Assembly: GCA_041741375.1 (NCBI GenBank)
Contig: JBGSKF010000116.1
Coordinates: 9,991-73,990, forward strand
Source of the DNA: OFTM291 sp041741375
GTDB taxonomy: Bacteria > Gemmatimonadota > Gemmatimonadetes > Gemmatimonadales > GWC2-71-9
Length of the DNA: 64,000 bases
Direction: 5' to 3'
The notes under the pieces were generated by a model, which saw only the letters and a program-made list of their open reading frames with translations, made no database searches and was not told where the DNA came from. The position numbers were made by a program, and so were the translations under genes. Below, one piece after another: positions 37,099-45,941 of this stretch. Each line of letters starts with the position of its first letter. The first letter of the stretch is position 1.

Positions 37099-37503
37099 AT
37101 GCCCGCATGCTGGGATCAGGTGGTACAGGCGGTTCAAAACCTGTGGCCAATGTTCGCGGAGTGCCGGTTGGGGTTCTCGCGAGCGGCGGCAGCCCGGATC
37201 CTGGGGTGTGCCTCGGGTCAGGCGCTCGATCGTGACTTCAGGCAGCGCCGTCTGCCGCCGTTCCGGGTTCTGCGGGACTGGATCTACTTGGTGCTCCTGC
37301 TGGAGCAGGATGCGACGGGAATCTCCTTGTCAGGGTGGGTGAAGAAGCAGAATGGAAATCCGGCGACGTATTATCGGTTTGTGCTCCAGCTGACAGGACT
37401 CACCTGGGGTGAGGTCAAGAAGCACGGTGTGGCGTGGGCCCGGGCGGAAGCATGCCGTCACTGGGGCCCATATCTTGCCCCTCCCTCCCTCCCTCCCTCC
37501 TGA
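37099..37503 (+). CDS. Small helix-turn-helix protein, AraC-like C-terminus
   Basis: A 134-residue protein of unknown family. Residues about 75-110 (SGWVKKQNGNPATYYRFV, then LTGLTWGEVKKHG) resemble the second helix-turn-helix of AraC-type regulators, where the residues PSYFSRxFKxxTGxTP are typical. The first half is helical with an AAARILGCASGQ segment. It precedes the cysteine-rich peptide and propeller lipoprotein genes on the same strand, so it may control them. Base composition from here to about 39.7 kb is less GC-rich than the flanks. The annotation as a DNA-binding protein is tentative. Confidence 0.5.
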   Translation: MPACWDQVVQAVQNLWPMFAECRLGFSRAAAARILGCASGQALDRDFRQRRLPPFRVLRDWIYLVLLLEQDATGISLSGWVKKQNGNPATYYRFVLQLTGLTWGEVKKHGVAWARAEACRHWGPYLAPPSLPPS

Positions 37504-37643
37504 TCATCCGGGAGAACCGGGAGAATATGACTCCACCAAGTGATAACACCTCTGCGGGCAATTACCGCATCTTTGGAATGCGTTCATGGGGCAGCCGGGG
37601 AGGGGAACGGAGAACTACACTTTCTTGCAAACGGAGGGTCAGT

Positions 37644-37901
37644 ATGACGAACATCACTACTAGTCGTAGGGTCTACCTCGCGGCCTTGGTGGCGGCGAAC
37701 CTCTTCCTCGCGTGGACCATGCTGAGTTCTGGGCGCGAGGCCACTGCGCAGCCTATTCTCGATGCCTGCACCGGGTCAGGCTGCAACTGTGCCAATGAAG
37801 GCACGCGCGGGGGGTGGTGTGCCACCATCGGGTCTGGCAGTACGTGTGGCTTCAGCGGGTCGGAATCAAGCGACTGTACCAAGCCGCGCTTGGTTGAGTG
37901 A
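37644..37901 (+). CDS. Secreted six-cysteine peptide
   Basis: An 85-residue precursor with a clear signal peptide (hydrophobic residues 11-28, likely cleavage after TAQ near residue 36) and a mature part of about 50 residues rich in Gly and Ser with six cysteines (42, 47, 49, 59, 68, 78), enough for three disulfides. An ACGGAGGGTC ribosome-binding site precedes the ATG. Its stop overlaps the GTG start of a thioredoxin-fold gene (GTGA). The arrangement recalls small Cys-containing peptides of the NVEALA type next to six-bladed propeller lipoproteins in Bacteroidetes, though the sequence is not clearly homologous. The function is unknown. Confidence 0.7.
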   Translation: MTNITTSRRVYLAALVAANLFLAWTMLSSGREATAQPILDACTGSGCNCANEGTRGGWCATIGSGSTCGFSGSESSDCTKPRLVE

Positions 37902-38452
37902 AGGGCGACTCCCTCCGCGCGACCGTCGGGTTGTTATCTATTCTGGTGGTCGCACAGGTGGGCCTATGGGGGTGGCAGAGGTGGCATCGGCCTCTGTCGC
38001 TCCTTGGGCCACTGATCGGCAAGCCTCTTCCGGACGTGGGAATCAGGATGTTCAAGGGCGGAACTGCCATTCGCCTCACGGACATCCAGAAACAACATCC
38101 GATGACCTGCGCGCTTGTGGTCGTAGCCAGTGCCGGCTGTGCCACGTGTCGCAGAATGCGCTATTCCTGGGGAGAGCGATTCCGCATCTGGAGAGATTCT
38201 GTCGGGACTGAGATTGGCGCGACATGGATTACAGCAGGCGACTCGGTTCAGGTCGCGGAGTTCTATGGCGGTTTCACGCTTGGCGATGCAACACTGGGTT
38301 ATGTGCTTCCTCACATGTCGTTAGAGTCCTTGGGCGTGGTGGGAACCCCGATGACATACCTGCTGGATGTCAGGGGAACCTTCCGTGGAGCGTATTTGGG
38401 GGACCACTTCCCGTCTCTGGACTCTGGTCGAACCGCATGCCAAGACACCTGA
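37898..38452 (+). CDS. Membrane-anchored thioredoxin-fold protein (CATC)
   Basis: A 184-residue protein with an N-terminal membrane segment (about residues 8-25), a thioredoxin-like domain with the redox motif CATC (Cys81 and Cys84), and a cis-proline segment VVGTPMTYLLD. The GTG start overlaps the stop of the six-cysteine peptide gene. The pairing suggests a role in making or reducing that peptide's disulfides in the periplasm, by analogy with TlpA-like redoxins. No other partner is encoded nearby. Confidence 0.78.
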   Translation: MKGDSLRATVGLLSILVVAQVGLWGWQRWHRPLSLLGPLIGKPLPDVGIRMFKGGTAIRLTDIQKQHPMTCALVVVASAGCATCRRMRYSWGERFRIWRDSVGTEIGATWITAGDSVQVAEFYGGFTLGDATLGYVLPHMSLESLGVVGTPMTYLLDVRGTFRGAYLGDHFPSLDSGRTACQDT

Positions 38453-39711
38453 TGCCAGTTGGAGCCCACCGCGCCTCCGTCCGATCAGTTGCGCTGGTCC
38501 TGCTTGGTATGGGATGTCTTGATGCAGGAGAAACGTCCATAGATCCATCGACGCTCCCTGAGCTTCATGTGACCGGCCAGGTGACTGGTAACCAGAGGTT
38601 TAGGATATCGAGCGCAACCGCGACAGACTCGTGTGGAATCGTGGTTGTTGGGCGCGATTGGGGTACTGCAGTTAGCGTTATGCCCGAGAATCCGAACGGT
38701 GGCGCGGGCACCGTGACTCGTCTACCAGGTTACCCCGAGGGGGCGAATGTAGCGAGAAGCGGGAACCATGAGGTGGTCTACTGGTACGAGGAGCCGGAAG
38801 GGTGGGGGATGGTCTTGGGAGGGGACGATGCACGACCGTTTAGCCCGCCTGAGCATCCTTGGGGAGGCCTGGCTATTGGCCCAGTGGTGCCCCTCTCGGC
38901 CGGTCGTTTCGCCATGGCGATATTCGGCGGCACCAAGGGTCGGCGAATGCCCGAGAAGTCGTCACACACGCCACTGGTCTTGATCGTGGATTCGAGTGGT
39001 GAAAGCATTGGACGCGTGGGTGAGCTGAAAAGCGGCAGGGGGCACTATCGGCCGTCATTGATGGCAAAGTCAATCGTGGGAGCTGTCGGAGACACTGTTC
39101 TGGTACTGACCTTCCAGGACGCAACCCTCACCGCCTATGATGTCACAGCAGGCGGTACCGCCGACAGGGCCTTATGGTCGGAGGAGCTGCCGCGATACAT
39201 CAGCACGAGTGACCCCCGTGAGGAAGTCATGGACGCACCGTGGGTCGTCAACGCTCCGTGGTCGGTCGTGTCTCTTCCGCAGGTGACTGTGGCCGCCTTT
39301 GATCGGTTCGGCAATGTTTACGCGATCCGTCCTACGTCAAGACGGAGGACCATCGGTGGCGGGGGTGGGTTCGAGATTAAGCGCCAGTGGGTCGGGGCGA
39401 ACCACATCCTGGAGATGTTCGACCTAAGAGGGCGGGTGAAAGGTAGATATCGGCTGCCGAGTGGCCTTCTGGGGTGGTTGAATGTCGCTCCCAATGGACG
39501 GATCTTCCTCCTGACCGCGACCGACTCTTTGACTGCGACCAATTCTCTACTTCTCGTTGACAACCCCCTGCTGCCTGATCAATGCTCTGGAGTTCCCGAG
39601 ACGGTGCACATCCTGTCGCACGACACTCCTCCGGCCGAAGGCTACAATTCCTCCGCGTTCCGTGACCGGGAGACACGCCTCACTCGGTCGTTGGTTCCGG
39701 TACCGCGATGA
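38452..39711 (+). CDS. Lipoprotein, probable beta-propeller (BF3164-like)
   Basis: A 419-residue lipoprotein with a signal and lipobox LLGMGC near residue 23. The mature part is predicted mostly beta, with regularly spaced short strands (for example GIVVVGRDWG, VVYWYEEPEGWGM, SVVSLPQVTVAAFDRFGN, GRIFLLTATDSL), as in beta-propellers. The ATG overlaps the previous stop (TGATG); an ATG 15 bases upstream is an alternative. No enzymatic motif is seen. It is less similar to the other two propeller lipoproteins in the window than they are to each other. Confidence 0.65.
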   Translation: MPVGAHRASVRSVALVLLGMGCLDAGETSIDPSTLPELHVTGQVTGNQRFRISSATATDSCGIVVVGRDWGTAVSVMPENPNGGAGTVTRLPGYPEGANVARSGNHEVVYWYEEPEGWGMVLGGDDARPFSPPEHPWGGLAIGPVVPLSAGRFAMAIFGGTKGRRMPEKSSHTPLVLIVDSSGESIGRVGELKSGRGHYRPSLMAKSIVGAVGDTVLVLTFQDATLTAYDVTAGGTADRALWSEELPRYISTSDPREEVMDAPWVVNAPWSVVSLPQVTVAAFDRFGNVYAIRPTSRRRTIGGGGGFEIKRQWVGANHILEMFDLRGRVKGRYRLPSGLLGWLNVAPNGRIFLLTATDSLTATNSLLLVDNPLLPDQCSGVPETVHILSHDTPPAEGYNSSAFRDRETRLTRSLVPVPR

Positions 39712-40982
39712 AACGCCGACAGTCAGTTCCCTTCCGTTCAAACCAGAGCAATTGCGGAGTCGCTCTTGTGACACTGGTCCTCATTGCCTGTGGCCCGGAT
39801 GGCGCGAGGCACGAGGACCGCTCCAGTCCGCGTTCCCAGTTTGATAGCGAGATGGGGACTCTTGTGATCGAGAATTCAGCGCCTCTCTGGCGGCTTGGAG
39901 AGGAATGGCAGGTCGACACGGTTCCCACGGTGGCGATCGGGGCGGTGAGTGGCGGCCACGGCCCGGATCTCATGCGGGTGGGAGACATTGTCCCTCTGAG
40001 TGACGGCAGGATCGTTGTCCAGAACAGCGGGACCAGCGAGCTTCTCCTTTACGACTCCAGCGGCATGTTTCTTCAGGCGGTCGGCCGCCCCGGCCGAGGT
40101 CCCGGGGAACTGTCCGGCATGCTGCGCCTGTTCCGATGTGGTGGCGATACTTTGCTGGTAACAGAAGCGAACGCTATCAGTGTCTTCAGCCCATCAGGGC
40201 ACTTCGTTCGGAGCCATCGCGTTTCGTGGTCCCCAGGGTACGATCGTCACGAGATTGGAGGCGTCGCCGCGGACTGTTCCATAGGGCTCACCGTTTACCG
40301 GGAGCCGAGGGCTCCCGGCACGAGCGTGTACTACCACAGATACGTTTTCTCCCGGGAGTCGGGAACGCGCGCCAAATCGAATATCGGCTCGTTCGCCGGC
40401 CCGGATCTGGTCCCGCTCTCGGGGCCTTGGGCCATCAATCCTGTCCCCCAGCCCTTCGGCCGGGAGGATCTCTGGACGGTGACAGGGGATCAGATGGTGA
40501 TCGTGCCGAGCGACACGGCGGAACTGCGCACCTGGGGTGACGCCGGCAAACTCACTCGGGTCGTCCGATGGAATGCTCGTCCAGAGCCGGTGGGCGAGGC
40601 GGATCGCGAGCGATTCGCCAGAGAGAGTGAAGAGTTCCTCCGCCTGAATCCCGAGGAGGCTCCTCTTTTCCCTCCGCTGGAACAACTCTCGCCGCCGACC
40701 CACAAGCCCCTGTTTTCTCGTGTACTGGCGGATGACGAACAGACCCTCTGGATCCGCGAGTATCCGGTGTCCGCAGCGGGCCGCCCGTGGCTGCGCCGGC
40801 CCCGGGAGGGCGATCCCCCGGAGGAGTGGACCGTGATCGATTCGACGGGCCGCTGGCTCGGCGTGGTCCGGATTCCGGGCGGCGTGGAAGTCAAGGCGAT
40901 CCAAGCGAGGCGCATCCTCGGAATCGCCCGCGATGCCGACGATGTGGAAGAGGTGAGGGTCTACCGGATAATCAGGGAATAG
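39708..40982 (+). CDS. Six-bladed beta-propeller lipoprotein
   Basis: A 424-residue lipoprotein (lipobox VLIAC near residue 28) with propeller-like repeats. Segments include VGDIVPLSDGRIVVQNSG, LLYDSSGMFLQAVGRPG and GRWLGVVRIPGGVE. The features FDSxGxFLRxxGRxGxGPGE and ARRILGIARDAD are shared with the lipoprotein at 43524-44774. The ATG overlaps the stop of the previous gene. Such proteins are often surface or periplasmic sensors with no known ligand. The C-terminus and the DNA just after it are also duplicated elsewhere in the window. Confidence 0.82.
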   Translation: MKRRQSVPFRSNQSNCGVALVTLVLIACGPDGARHEDRSSPRSQFDSEMGTLVIENSAPLWRLGEEWQVDTVPTVAIGAVSGGHGPDLMRVGDIVPLSDGRIVVQNSGTSELLLYDSSGMFLQAVGRPGRGPGELSGMLRLFRCGGDTLLVTEANAISVFSPSGHFVRSHRVSWSPGYDRHEIGGVAADCSIGLTVYREPRAPGTSVYYHRYVFSRESGTRAKSNIGSFAGPDLVPLSGPWAINPVPQPFGREDLWTVTGDQMVIVPSDTAELRTWGDAGKLTRVVRWNARPEPVGEADRERFARESEEFLRLNPEEAPLFPPLEQLSPPTHKPLFSRVLADDEQTLWIREYPVSAAGRPWLRRPREGDPPEEWTVIDSTGRWLGVVRIPGGVEVKAIQARRILGIARDADDVEEVRVYRIIRE

Positions 40983-41002
40983 GGAGTAGGGAATAGGTGG
41001 TA

Positions 41003-41024
41003 GGGGCCGTTCGCGAACGGCCCC
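41003..41024. repeat. Perfect palindrome GGGGCCGTTCGCGAACGGCCCC-type
   Basis: A 22-bp perfect inverted repeat centred on TCGCGA. Close copies are at 41346-41367, 41642-41663, 44856-44883 (28 bp, perfect) and about 42417-42438 and 56206-56224 (imperfect). They lie in intergenic DNA, often next to TAGGGAGTAGGGAATAGG tracts. Confidence 0.85.
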
Positions 41025-41137
41025 TGGCACCTATCCCAAAAACCCAACACCCGAAACACAGCACCTGACATCCGATACCGGCCGCCGCGAGGACGACCAC
41101 CTTCCGCGTACTCGTCCCCCCGATGTCAGATCGGCTG

Positions 41138-41310
41138 TCAGATCGGCCGGAACAGGTTCTCCAGATCGATCACCAGGGCCTCGCCCGCCCCGGAGGGATG
41201 CCAGCGGACCGCCGTGCGCTCGATGGCGGGCGTGACGACCTCCGGAGTCCAGACCTCCACCGCCTTGGCCTCGGCGTCCACCAGCCAGTAAAGCGGGACG
41301 GCCCACCTGC
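41138..41310 (-). pseudogene. 3'-terminal fragment of a Uma2-family gene (copy A)
   Basis: Encodes only the last 55 or so residues of the Uma2-type protein at 41716-42258 (for example LYWLVDAEAKAVEVWTPE and ALVIDLENLFRPI), with no start or catalytic core. It is one of two tandem partial copies, so it is a duplication remnant rather than a gene. Confidence 0.8.
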
Positions 41311-41716
41311 GCGAGCCGCCTTGGGTACTCGTCGGCGCCGTTGCACGGGCCGTTCGCGAACGGCCCGTACAGTCTCCTGACATCCGATCCAGCCGCTGCG
41401 CGGGGGGCTCTGCGCGTTGCCCCTGACCCCGCCTCAGATCGGCCGGAACAGGTTCTCCAGATCGATCACCAGGGCCTCGCCCGCTCCGGAGGGATGCCAA
41501 CGGACCGCCGTGCGCTCGATGCTCGGGGTGACAGTCTCCGGAGTCCAGACCTCCACCACCTTCCGGTCGGCGTCGACCAGCCAGTAGAGCAGGACGGCCC
41601 ACCTGCGCGAGCCGCCTTGGGTACGCGTCGGCGCCGTTGCACGGGCCGTTCGCGAACGGCCCGTACAGCCTCCTGACATCCGATCCAGCCGCTGCGCGGG
41701 GAGTCCCTGACCCCCT
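41139..41716. repeat. Tandem duplication units (296 and 282 bp)
   Basis: Two direct units, starting CAGATCGGCCGGAACAGGTT at 41139 and again at 41435, repeat the 3' end of the following Uma2 gene (which starts the same way at 41717) plus about 100 bp with a TCGCGA palindrome. The copies differ by a few bases, so the event is fairly recent. Confidence 0.85.
41434..41605 (-). pseudogene. 3'-terminal fragment of a Uma2-family gene (copy B)
   Basis: A second partial copy encoding LYWLVDADRKVVEVWTPE through LVIDLENLFRPI to the stop. The frame upstream is unrelated to the Uma2 fold (it encodes Arg/Thr/Ser-rich sequence). It is more similar to the full gene than copy A. Confidence 0.8.
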
Positions 41717-42258
41717 CAGATCGGCCGGAACAGCTTCTCCAGATCGATCACCAGGGCCTCGCCCGCTCCGGAGGGATGCCAACGGACCGCCGTGCGCTCG
41801 ATGCTCGGGGTGACAGTCTCCGGAGTCCAGACCTCCACCACCTTCCGGTCGGCGTCGACCAGCCAGTAGAGCGGGACGCCCACCTCCCGGTAGAGCCGCC
41901 GCTTGGTGACACGTTCCTGGCGGGCGCTGGAGGGACTCACCACCTCGACCACCAGGAGAAGAGTCTTGATACTGTCCCACGACAGCGCACGGGCTTCGGT
42001 CCGATCCGCCACGAGCAGGTCGGGAATCACCAGCGTGTCGTCCGACCAGGAGATGTCGCCCCCCGTAGCCCCGACTCCCACCGGAAACCGTTCGAGATAA
42101 CCGGCGATGGCGTGGGTCAGCCGGAAGAGTACGAACTGGTGCCAGGCCCGCGGCGCAGGAGTCACCAGAAGCTCCCCGTGCACGGTCTCGTACCTGTTGC
42201 CGTCCTCCGGCAGGTCCAGGACCATGGCCGCGGTGAAGTACGAGAGAGACATGCCCAT
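41716..42258 (-). CDS. Uma2-family (DUF820) putative restriction-endonuclease-like protein
   Basis: A 180-residue protein with the Uma2 pattern: YETVHGELLVTPAP (acidic residue in a conserved E-L-V/I-V-strand), DDTLVIPDLLVADR, LLLVVEVVSPSS and LYREVGVPLYWLVDADRKV. Putative catalytic residues of the PD-(D/E)xK type lie in PDLLV...VEVVSPSS. These proteins are common in accessory DNA of many phyla and their role is unproved. The start at 42258 (MGMSLSYFT) is the one aligned to the next copy's MGMPAL start. Two tandem 3'-end fragments follow it. Confidence 0.85.
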   Translation of the reverse strand: MGMSLSYFTAAMVLDLPEDGNRYETVHGELLVTPAPRAWHQFVLFRLTHAIAGYLERFPVGVGATGGDISWSDDTLVIPDLLVADRTEARALSWDSIKTLLLVVEVVSPSSARQERVTKRRLYREVGVPLYWLVDADRKVVEVWTPETVTPSIERTAVRWHPSGAGEALVIDLEKLFRPI

Positions 42259-42637
42259 AGTATCGGCTCGGCGAAGGGGGGTTGGCAAGACATCTCCCCA
42301 CGATGCCGAAGGCGCCATCCACAGCGGTAACCCGATTCACGCAGAGCAGGGCATTTCGATGCGGATCGCCACCCCATCGGAACCACAGGGCCGGGCCAAC
42401 CGATCCTTTGGCGTGAGGGCCGTTTGCGAGCGGCCCCTACAGCCTATCGCCAACCGCCAACCGGCTGTTCCAAAACCGAACACCCAAAACCCACTACCTG
42501 ATGTCCGATGCCAGCCGCCGCGGCCACAGGTGAGTGCCGTGCGGAGCAGTAGGATTCAGGCTCGCCGCGAAGACGGGGCGCGGGGTATCGATCTGGGGAG
42601 CCAGATGTTGTACCGCCTACGCTCGAGTGGAGTGTCG
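42259..42637. other. Gene-free spacer between two Uma2 genes
   Basis: No supported gene. Holds an imperfect copy of the TCGCGA-type palindrome (about 42417-42438) followed by ACCGAACACCCAAAACCCAC-like sequence that also appears at 41037-41070. Confidence 0.7.
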
Positions 42638-43198
42638 TCAGACTGGGGAGAACAGCATCTCCATCTCCAACGCAAACGAGGTTCGGGCACCTGCGGGATG
42701 CCAGCGGAGGACGTCCTCAACCTCCACCGGTTTCCTGGCACCGGGTGTCCAGCTCTCCCCTGTGTGCGCCATCGGGTCGATCACCCAATAGAGCGGAACC
42801 CCCGCCTCCTGATACAACCGTCGCTTGGCTCCCCGGTCTCCCCGGTGACTCCCGGGCGAGAGGACCTCCGCCACCAGCAGGAGGGTCTGCACCCGCCGCC
42901 AGTCGAGCGTCTTGATCTCGTCCCACGGCGCCACGAAGACGTCGGGTTGTACCAGGGAGTCCGGCCCCCAGGAGATGTCGGCGGGGAGTGCGAAGGCCAT
43001 GTCCACCGGTTCTGTGGCGAGATACCGCTTGAGTGCATCCGCCAGCCGGTCCACCACGATCTGATGCCAGAGCGAGGGCGCCGGAGTCACGACGAGTTCC
43101 CCGTGGGCCGTTTCGTACCGGCACCCATCCGGGGGGAGACCAAGGACCATCTCTGCGGTCCAGAACTCGGGGAGCGGGGACAAGGCAGGCATGCCCAT
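42638..43198 (-). CDS. Uma2-family (DUF820) putative restriction-endonuclease-like protein (second gene)
   Basis: A 186-residue paralogue with YETAHGELVVTPAPS, DSLVQPDVFVAPWDE, LLLVAEVLSPGSHRGD and RLYQEAGVPLYWVIDP. The start at 43198 is MGMPALSP. A third, frameshifted copy with the same start lies at 54360-54919, and similarity between those two extends through the gene and about 150 bp beyond its start. The two intact genes share less sequence with each other. The catalytic acidic residues seen in the fold are kept here, so the protein may be active. Confidence 0.85.
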   Translation of the reverse strand: MGMPALSPLPEFWTAEMVLGLPPDGCRYETAHGELVVTPAPSLWHQIVVDRLADALKRYLATEPVDMAFALPADISWGPDSLVQPDVFVAPWDEIKTLDWRRVQTLLLVAEVLSPGSHRGDRGAKRRLYQEAGVPLYWVIDPMAHTGESWTPGARKPVEVEDVLRWHPAGARTSFALEMEMLFSPV

Positions 43199-43523
43199 AC
43201 GTTCGTCTCGGCGGTGGAGGTTGTGCAAGGGGGGTGGGGTGGGTGTTGGGTGTCGGGTGTTGGGGGTTGGTGAGCAGGATGGCGGGGCCATTCTCAAGAA
43301 TCGCCCGGGATCGTCCGGATCCGATCACCGTTTCGGCTCACCGATGACCCGGAAAACGCGGTGTCCCCCGGCCTCGATTGGTGCTCCCCGGGGCTGATGC
43401 CCCTTGCTGGCGCCTGCTACCTTCCGTCGTACGGCCACCGAGTTCGGGATCCAAAGGTCGGACCTCCGGCGTTCCCTGGGAGCGGGCGGTTGGTCCACTT
43501 CGACTCAGAGAGAACAGAAACCG
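43199..43523. other. Spacer upstream of the Uma2 and propeller genes
   Basis: No gene seen. It holds a GGGTGTTGGGTGTCGGGTGT repeat (about 43235-43270). A flank (GTTTCGGCTCACCGATGACC near 43330) is duplicated at about 55014-55040. Confidence 0.7.
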
Positions 43524-44774
43524 ATGCCGACGATCAGAATGATTCCATGCGAGCCCGGGCCCATCCTCCCGGCCCTCGCGGTGCTGGTGGCCTCGGCGTG
43601 CGGGGCACCGGAGGGAGGAGTCGGCACGCTAACCATCCTCGACAGTGCGGGGGTCACGATCGTGGACAACCGGACGCCCGAGTGGGCAGAGGGGGGCGGG
43701 TGGATTGTCGATTCGGTTCCCGATGTCGTGATCGGGGCGGCCGGACCCAAGGGGGAGCGGGACCTCCTGTACGTGCGTGATATCGTACGGATGACGAACG
43801 GGGACCTGGTGGTGGCCAACGCAGGTCTGTCGGGGCTCGACCTGTTCGACTCCACCGGCCGGTTCCTGCGAACGATCGGCCGGGAGGGCCGAGGTCCCGG
43901 CGAGTTCAACTGGATGCTCAGGATGGTCAGGTGTGCGGAGGACACTGTGATGATCAACCAGGGGTACTACATCAGTGTCTTCGATTCGCGGGGCGCCTTC
44001 GTCGACGATCGGCGACCGTCCACTCCACCCGGCTCGAGCGCGAATCAGGTGTTCGGAAGCACCGCGGACTGTCGCGCGGCACTCATGGTGGCGTACGTAC
44101 CCCAGTCACCACACCCGCCGGGCACAACCTACCAGCCCATGGTGTTGCTCTTCTGGGCGGGACTTGGAACCGGCGTGTGGGACACCGTGGCCGTGACCCC
44201 CGGTGCCCAACTTGTCTCCCTCGCGGCGCTGGGAGCGGTGTTCGGGATCGCGGTCCCGTTCGGGAGCTTGAGCATCTGGACCACCGACGGGGATCACGTG
44301 TTTGTGGGGGTCACCGACCGTCCCGAAATCCGGATCCACGACCGGGATCGGGTGCTCGGGAAAGTTGTCCGCTGGCGTGCCGACGCGAGGCCGCTCGGCT
44401 CCGCCGATCGACAGGCCTACGACACCTGGAGGAAGGATTTCCTGGAACGAAACCCGGAGGAGCCCCCGGATCTGATCCCCCCCAGCGCCGACCTTCCCTG
44501 GCCGGACGCAAGACCGCTCTTCGCCGAGTTGCAGGTGGATGACGACGGGAACATCTGGGTCCGGAGCTTTCCCAATGCCCCTTCGGGCCGGGCTCGCCCG
44601 CATGTTCCCGGCCCGGAGAATCCCGCCGAGTCGTGGTGGGTCATTGATACGACGGGGCGGTGGCTCGGATCGGTGACCATGCCGCGCGGGCTGCAGGTCA
44701 AAAGCATTCAGGCGAGGCGCATCCTCGGCATTGCCCGCGATGCCGACGGGGTGGAAGAGGTGAGGGTCTACTGA
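43524..44774 (+). CDS. Six-bladed beta-propeller lipoprotein (paralogue)
   Basis: A 416-residue lipoprotein (lipobox VASAC near residue 27) with the same features as the one at 39708-40982: TNGDLVVANAGLSGLDLFDSTG, FLRTIGREGRGPGEF, WWVIDTTGRWLGSV and QARRILGIARDADGVEEV. The chosen start begins MPTIRMIPC; an internal ATG 15 bases later is possible. The protein ends EEVRVY, where the paralogue continues six residues further, and the following DNA is a TAGGGAGCAGGG repeat. No catalytic motif. Confidence 0.82.
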   Translation: MPTIRMIPCEPGPILPALAVLVASACGAPEGGVGTLTILDSAGVTIVDNRTPEWAEGGGWIVDSVPDVVIGAAGPKGERDLLYVRDIVRMTNGDLVVANAGLSGLDLFDSTGRFLRTIGREGRGPGEFNWMLRMVRCAEDTVMINQGYYISVFDSRGAFVDDRRPSTPPGSSANQVFGSTADCRAALMVAYVPQSPHPPGTTYQPMVLLFWAGLGTGVWDTVAVTPGAQLVSLAALGAVFGIAVPFGSLSIWTTDGDHVFVGVTDRPEIRIHDRDRVLGKVVRWRADARPLGSADRQAYDTWRKDFLERNPEEPPDLIPPSADLPWPDARPLFAELQVDDDGNIWVRSFPNAPSGRARPHVPGPENPAESWWVIDTTGRWLGSVTMPRGLQVKSIQARRILGIARDADGVEEVRVY

Positions 44775-45108
44775 ATGCTAGGGAGCAGGGAATAGGGAGT
44801 AGGCGGTAGGGAATAGGGGCGACGCACTGCGTCGCCCGAGGCCTGGATGGTGGTCGTACGGGCCGTTCGCGAACGGCCCGTACAGCTTGCCTACCTCCAA
44901 TACCAGCCGCTGTGCGGGCTTGAGGTCCTCGTTGACGCGAAACTCGGCGGCCCGTACCGGCACCGCCGAGTTCCCGTTTCCTCATCTCGGGGCCGCATTC
45001 GCGACCCCTGCTCTCTACACCCTGCTTCCTCCTACACCATGGGCGAACGCCGTTCGCCCCTACTCCCTACTCCCTACTCCCTACTCCCTACTCCCTACCG
45101 CCTACCGC
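44775..45108. repeat. Repeat-rich spacer with 28-bp palindrome
   Basis: No supported gene. TAGGGAATAGGGAGTAGG tracts (44778-44815), a 28-bp perfect palindrome at 44856-44883 whose core is GGGCCGTTCGCGAACGGCCC, and CCCTACTCCC tracts (45057-45105) on the other strand. Confidence 0.8.
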
Positions 45109-45729
45109 CTACTGACCCTGTCCCGGTGCGCCCGGCGACGCGAAGATCACCAGCCCTTGATTCTGGCATCCCGGCCCCGGATTTCTCTTGCACGATGCGG
45201 CGAGGGTGCTGGTCTGAGCGGCCAGGAGGATTGGATCGGTCTCCGCCGGTCCGTGGCTCCGGAAGATGAAATGGACCTCCGCCTGAAACGGATTGTCGAT
45301 CCCGGACCGACCGGCGCCGCGAAGGGTTTCGCGGGAGTCATCGTGGCGCGCCAGACGGACCTCGAACGTTCCATTGGCGTTGGCCACGAATCCACCGAAG
45401 TTTGACTGGGCACCCTCCACCAGGGGAAGATCAAGGTCATCCGCGTTGCATCCATCCACGCAGGCTCCCGGGTTCTCGAAGATGGCTGACCAGAGCGTGT
45501 ATGCGTGACCCTCCACGAAATCGTCAGACTGGCCGGAGAGCGAGAGTCCCTCGGCGTGTCGAACCAGGGTGGCGGTCCCGGAGAAGAGACCCGTGAACCC
45601 CGGAGCCAGCCCGATGTTGGCGCTTTGGGTTACCTCCGCGCCACCCGGGTCTGCGAGCGACGATCCGTCGCAGGCGGCCAGCGGCAGGCCGAGGGCGATC
45701 AGAAAGAGTGTGGACGAAGTGCGAGACAT
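45109..45729 (-). CDS. Lipoprotein of unknown function
   Basis: A 206-residue lipoprotein (lipobox LPLAAC, Cys20) with a strong GGGAGG ribosome-binding site just before its ATG. The mature part is predicted as a beta sandwich, with a Cys pair (ACVDGC) around residue 90 and a second pair near the C-terminus. Segments such as FTGLFSGTATLVRHAEGLSL and NANGTFEVRLARHDD suggest a jelly-roll-like domain. No family was recognised. It is divergent from the ECF sigma gene. Confidence 0.65.
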   Translation of the reverse strand: MSRTSSTLFLIALGLPLAACDGSSLADPGGAEVTQSANIGLAPGFTGLFSGTATLVRHAEGLSLSGQSDDFVEGHAYTLWSAIFENPGACVDGCNADDLDLPLVEGAQSNFGGFVANANGTFEVRLARHDDSRETLRGAGRSGIDNPFQAEVHFIFRSHGPAETDPILLAAQTSTLAASCKRNPGPGCQNQGLVIFASPGAPGQGQ

Positions 45730-45769
45730 GCGAACCTCCCCTGGGTTGGGTTTCTGAGCGCAGGTACCC

Positions 45770-45798
45770 TTGCCGGACCGGGGCATTCCCGGTACGAT
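45770..45798 (+). promoter_or_regulatory. Candidate sigma70-like promoter for the ECF sigma/kinase operon
   Basis: TTGCCG at 45770-45775 and TACGAT at 45793-45798 are separated by 17 bases. It is 143 bp before the sigma factor start. Confidence 0.4.
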
Positions 45799-45941
45799 CC
45801 CGTATTGGCGAAATCTCAGTGCCGTTTAAGCGGGCGTGGCATTTCCCCTGCGCCCGCGTGGTGGGGGGCCCGTTGCCGTCCCCCTCTCAGAGACGCGCAC
45901 CCGGGGTTGGAACAACGCCATCCCTGGTCAGAGGAGGGGAG

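Noticed and set aside
41138..42340. A 400-residue minus-strand open frame across the Uma2 copies
   Set aside because: It arises in a different frame from the tandem repeats; the conserved Uma2 sequence is in another frame.
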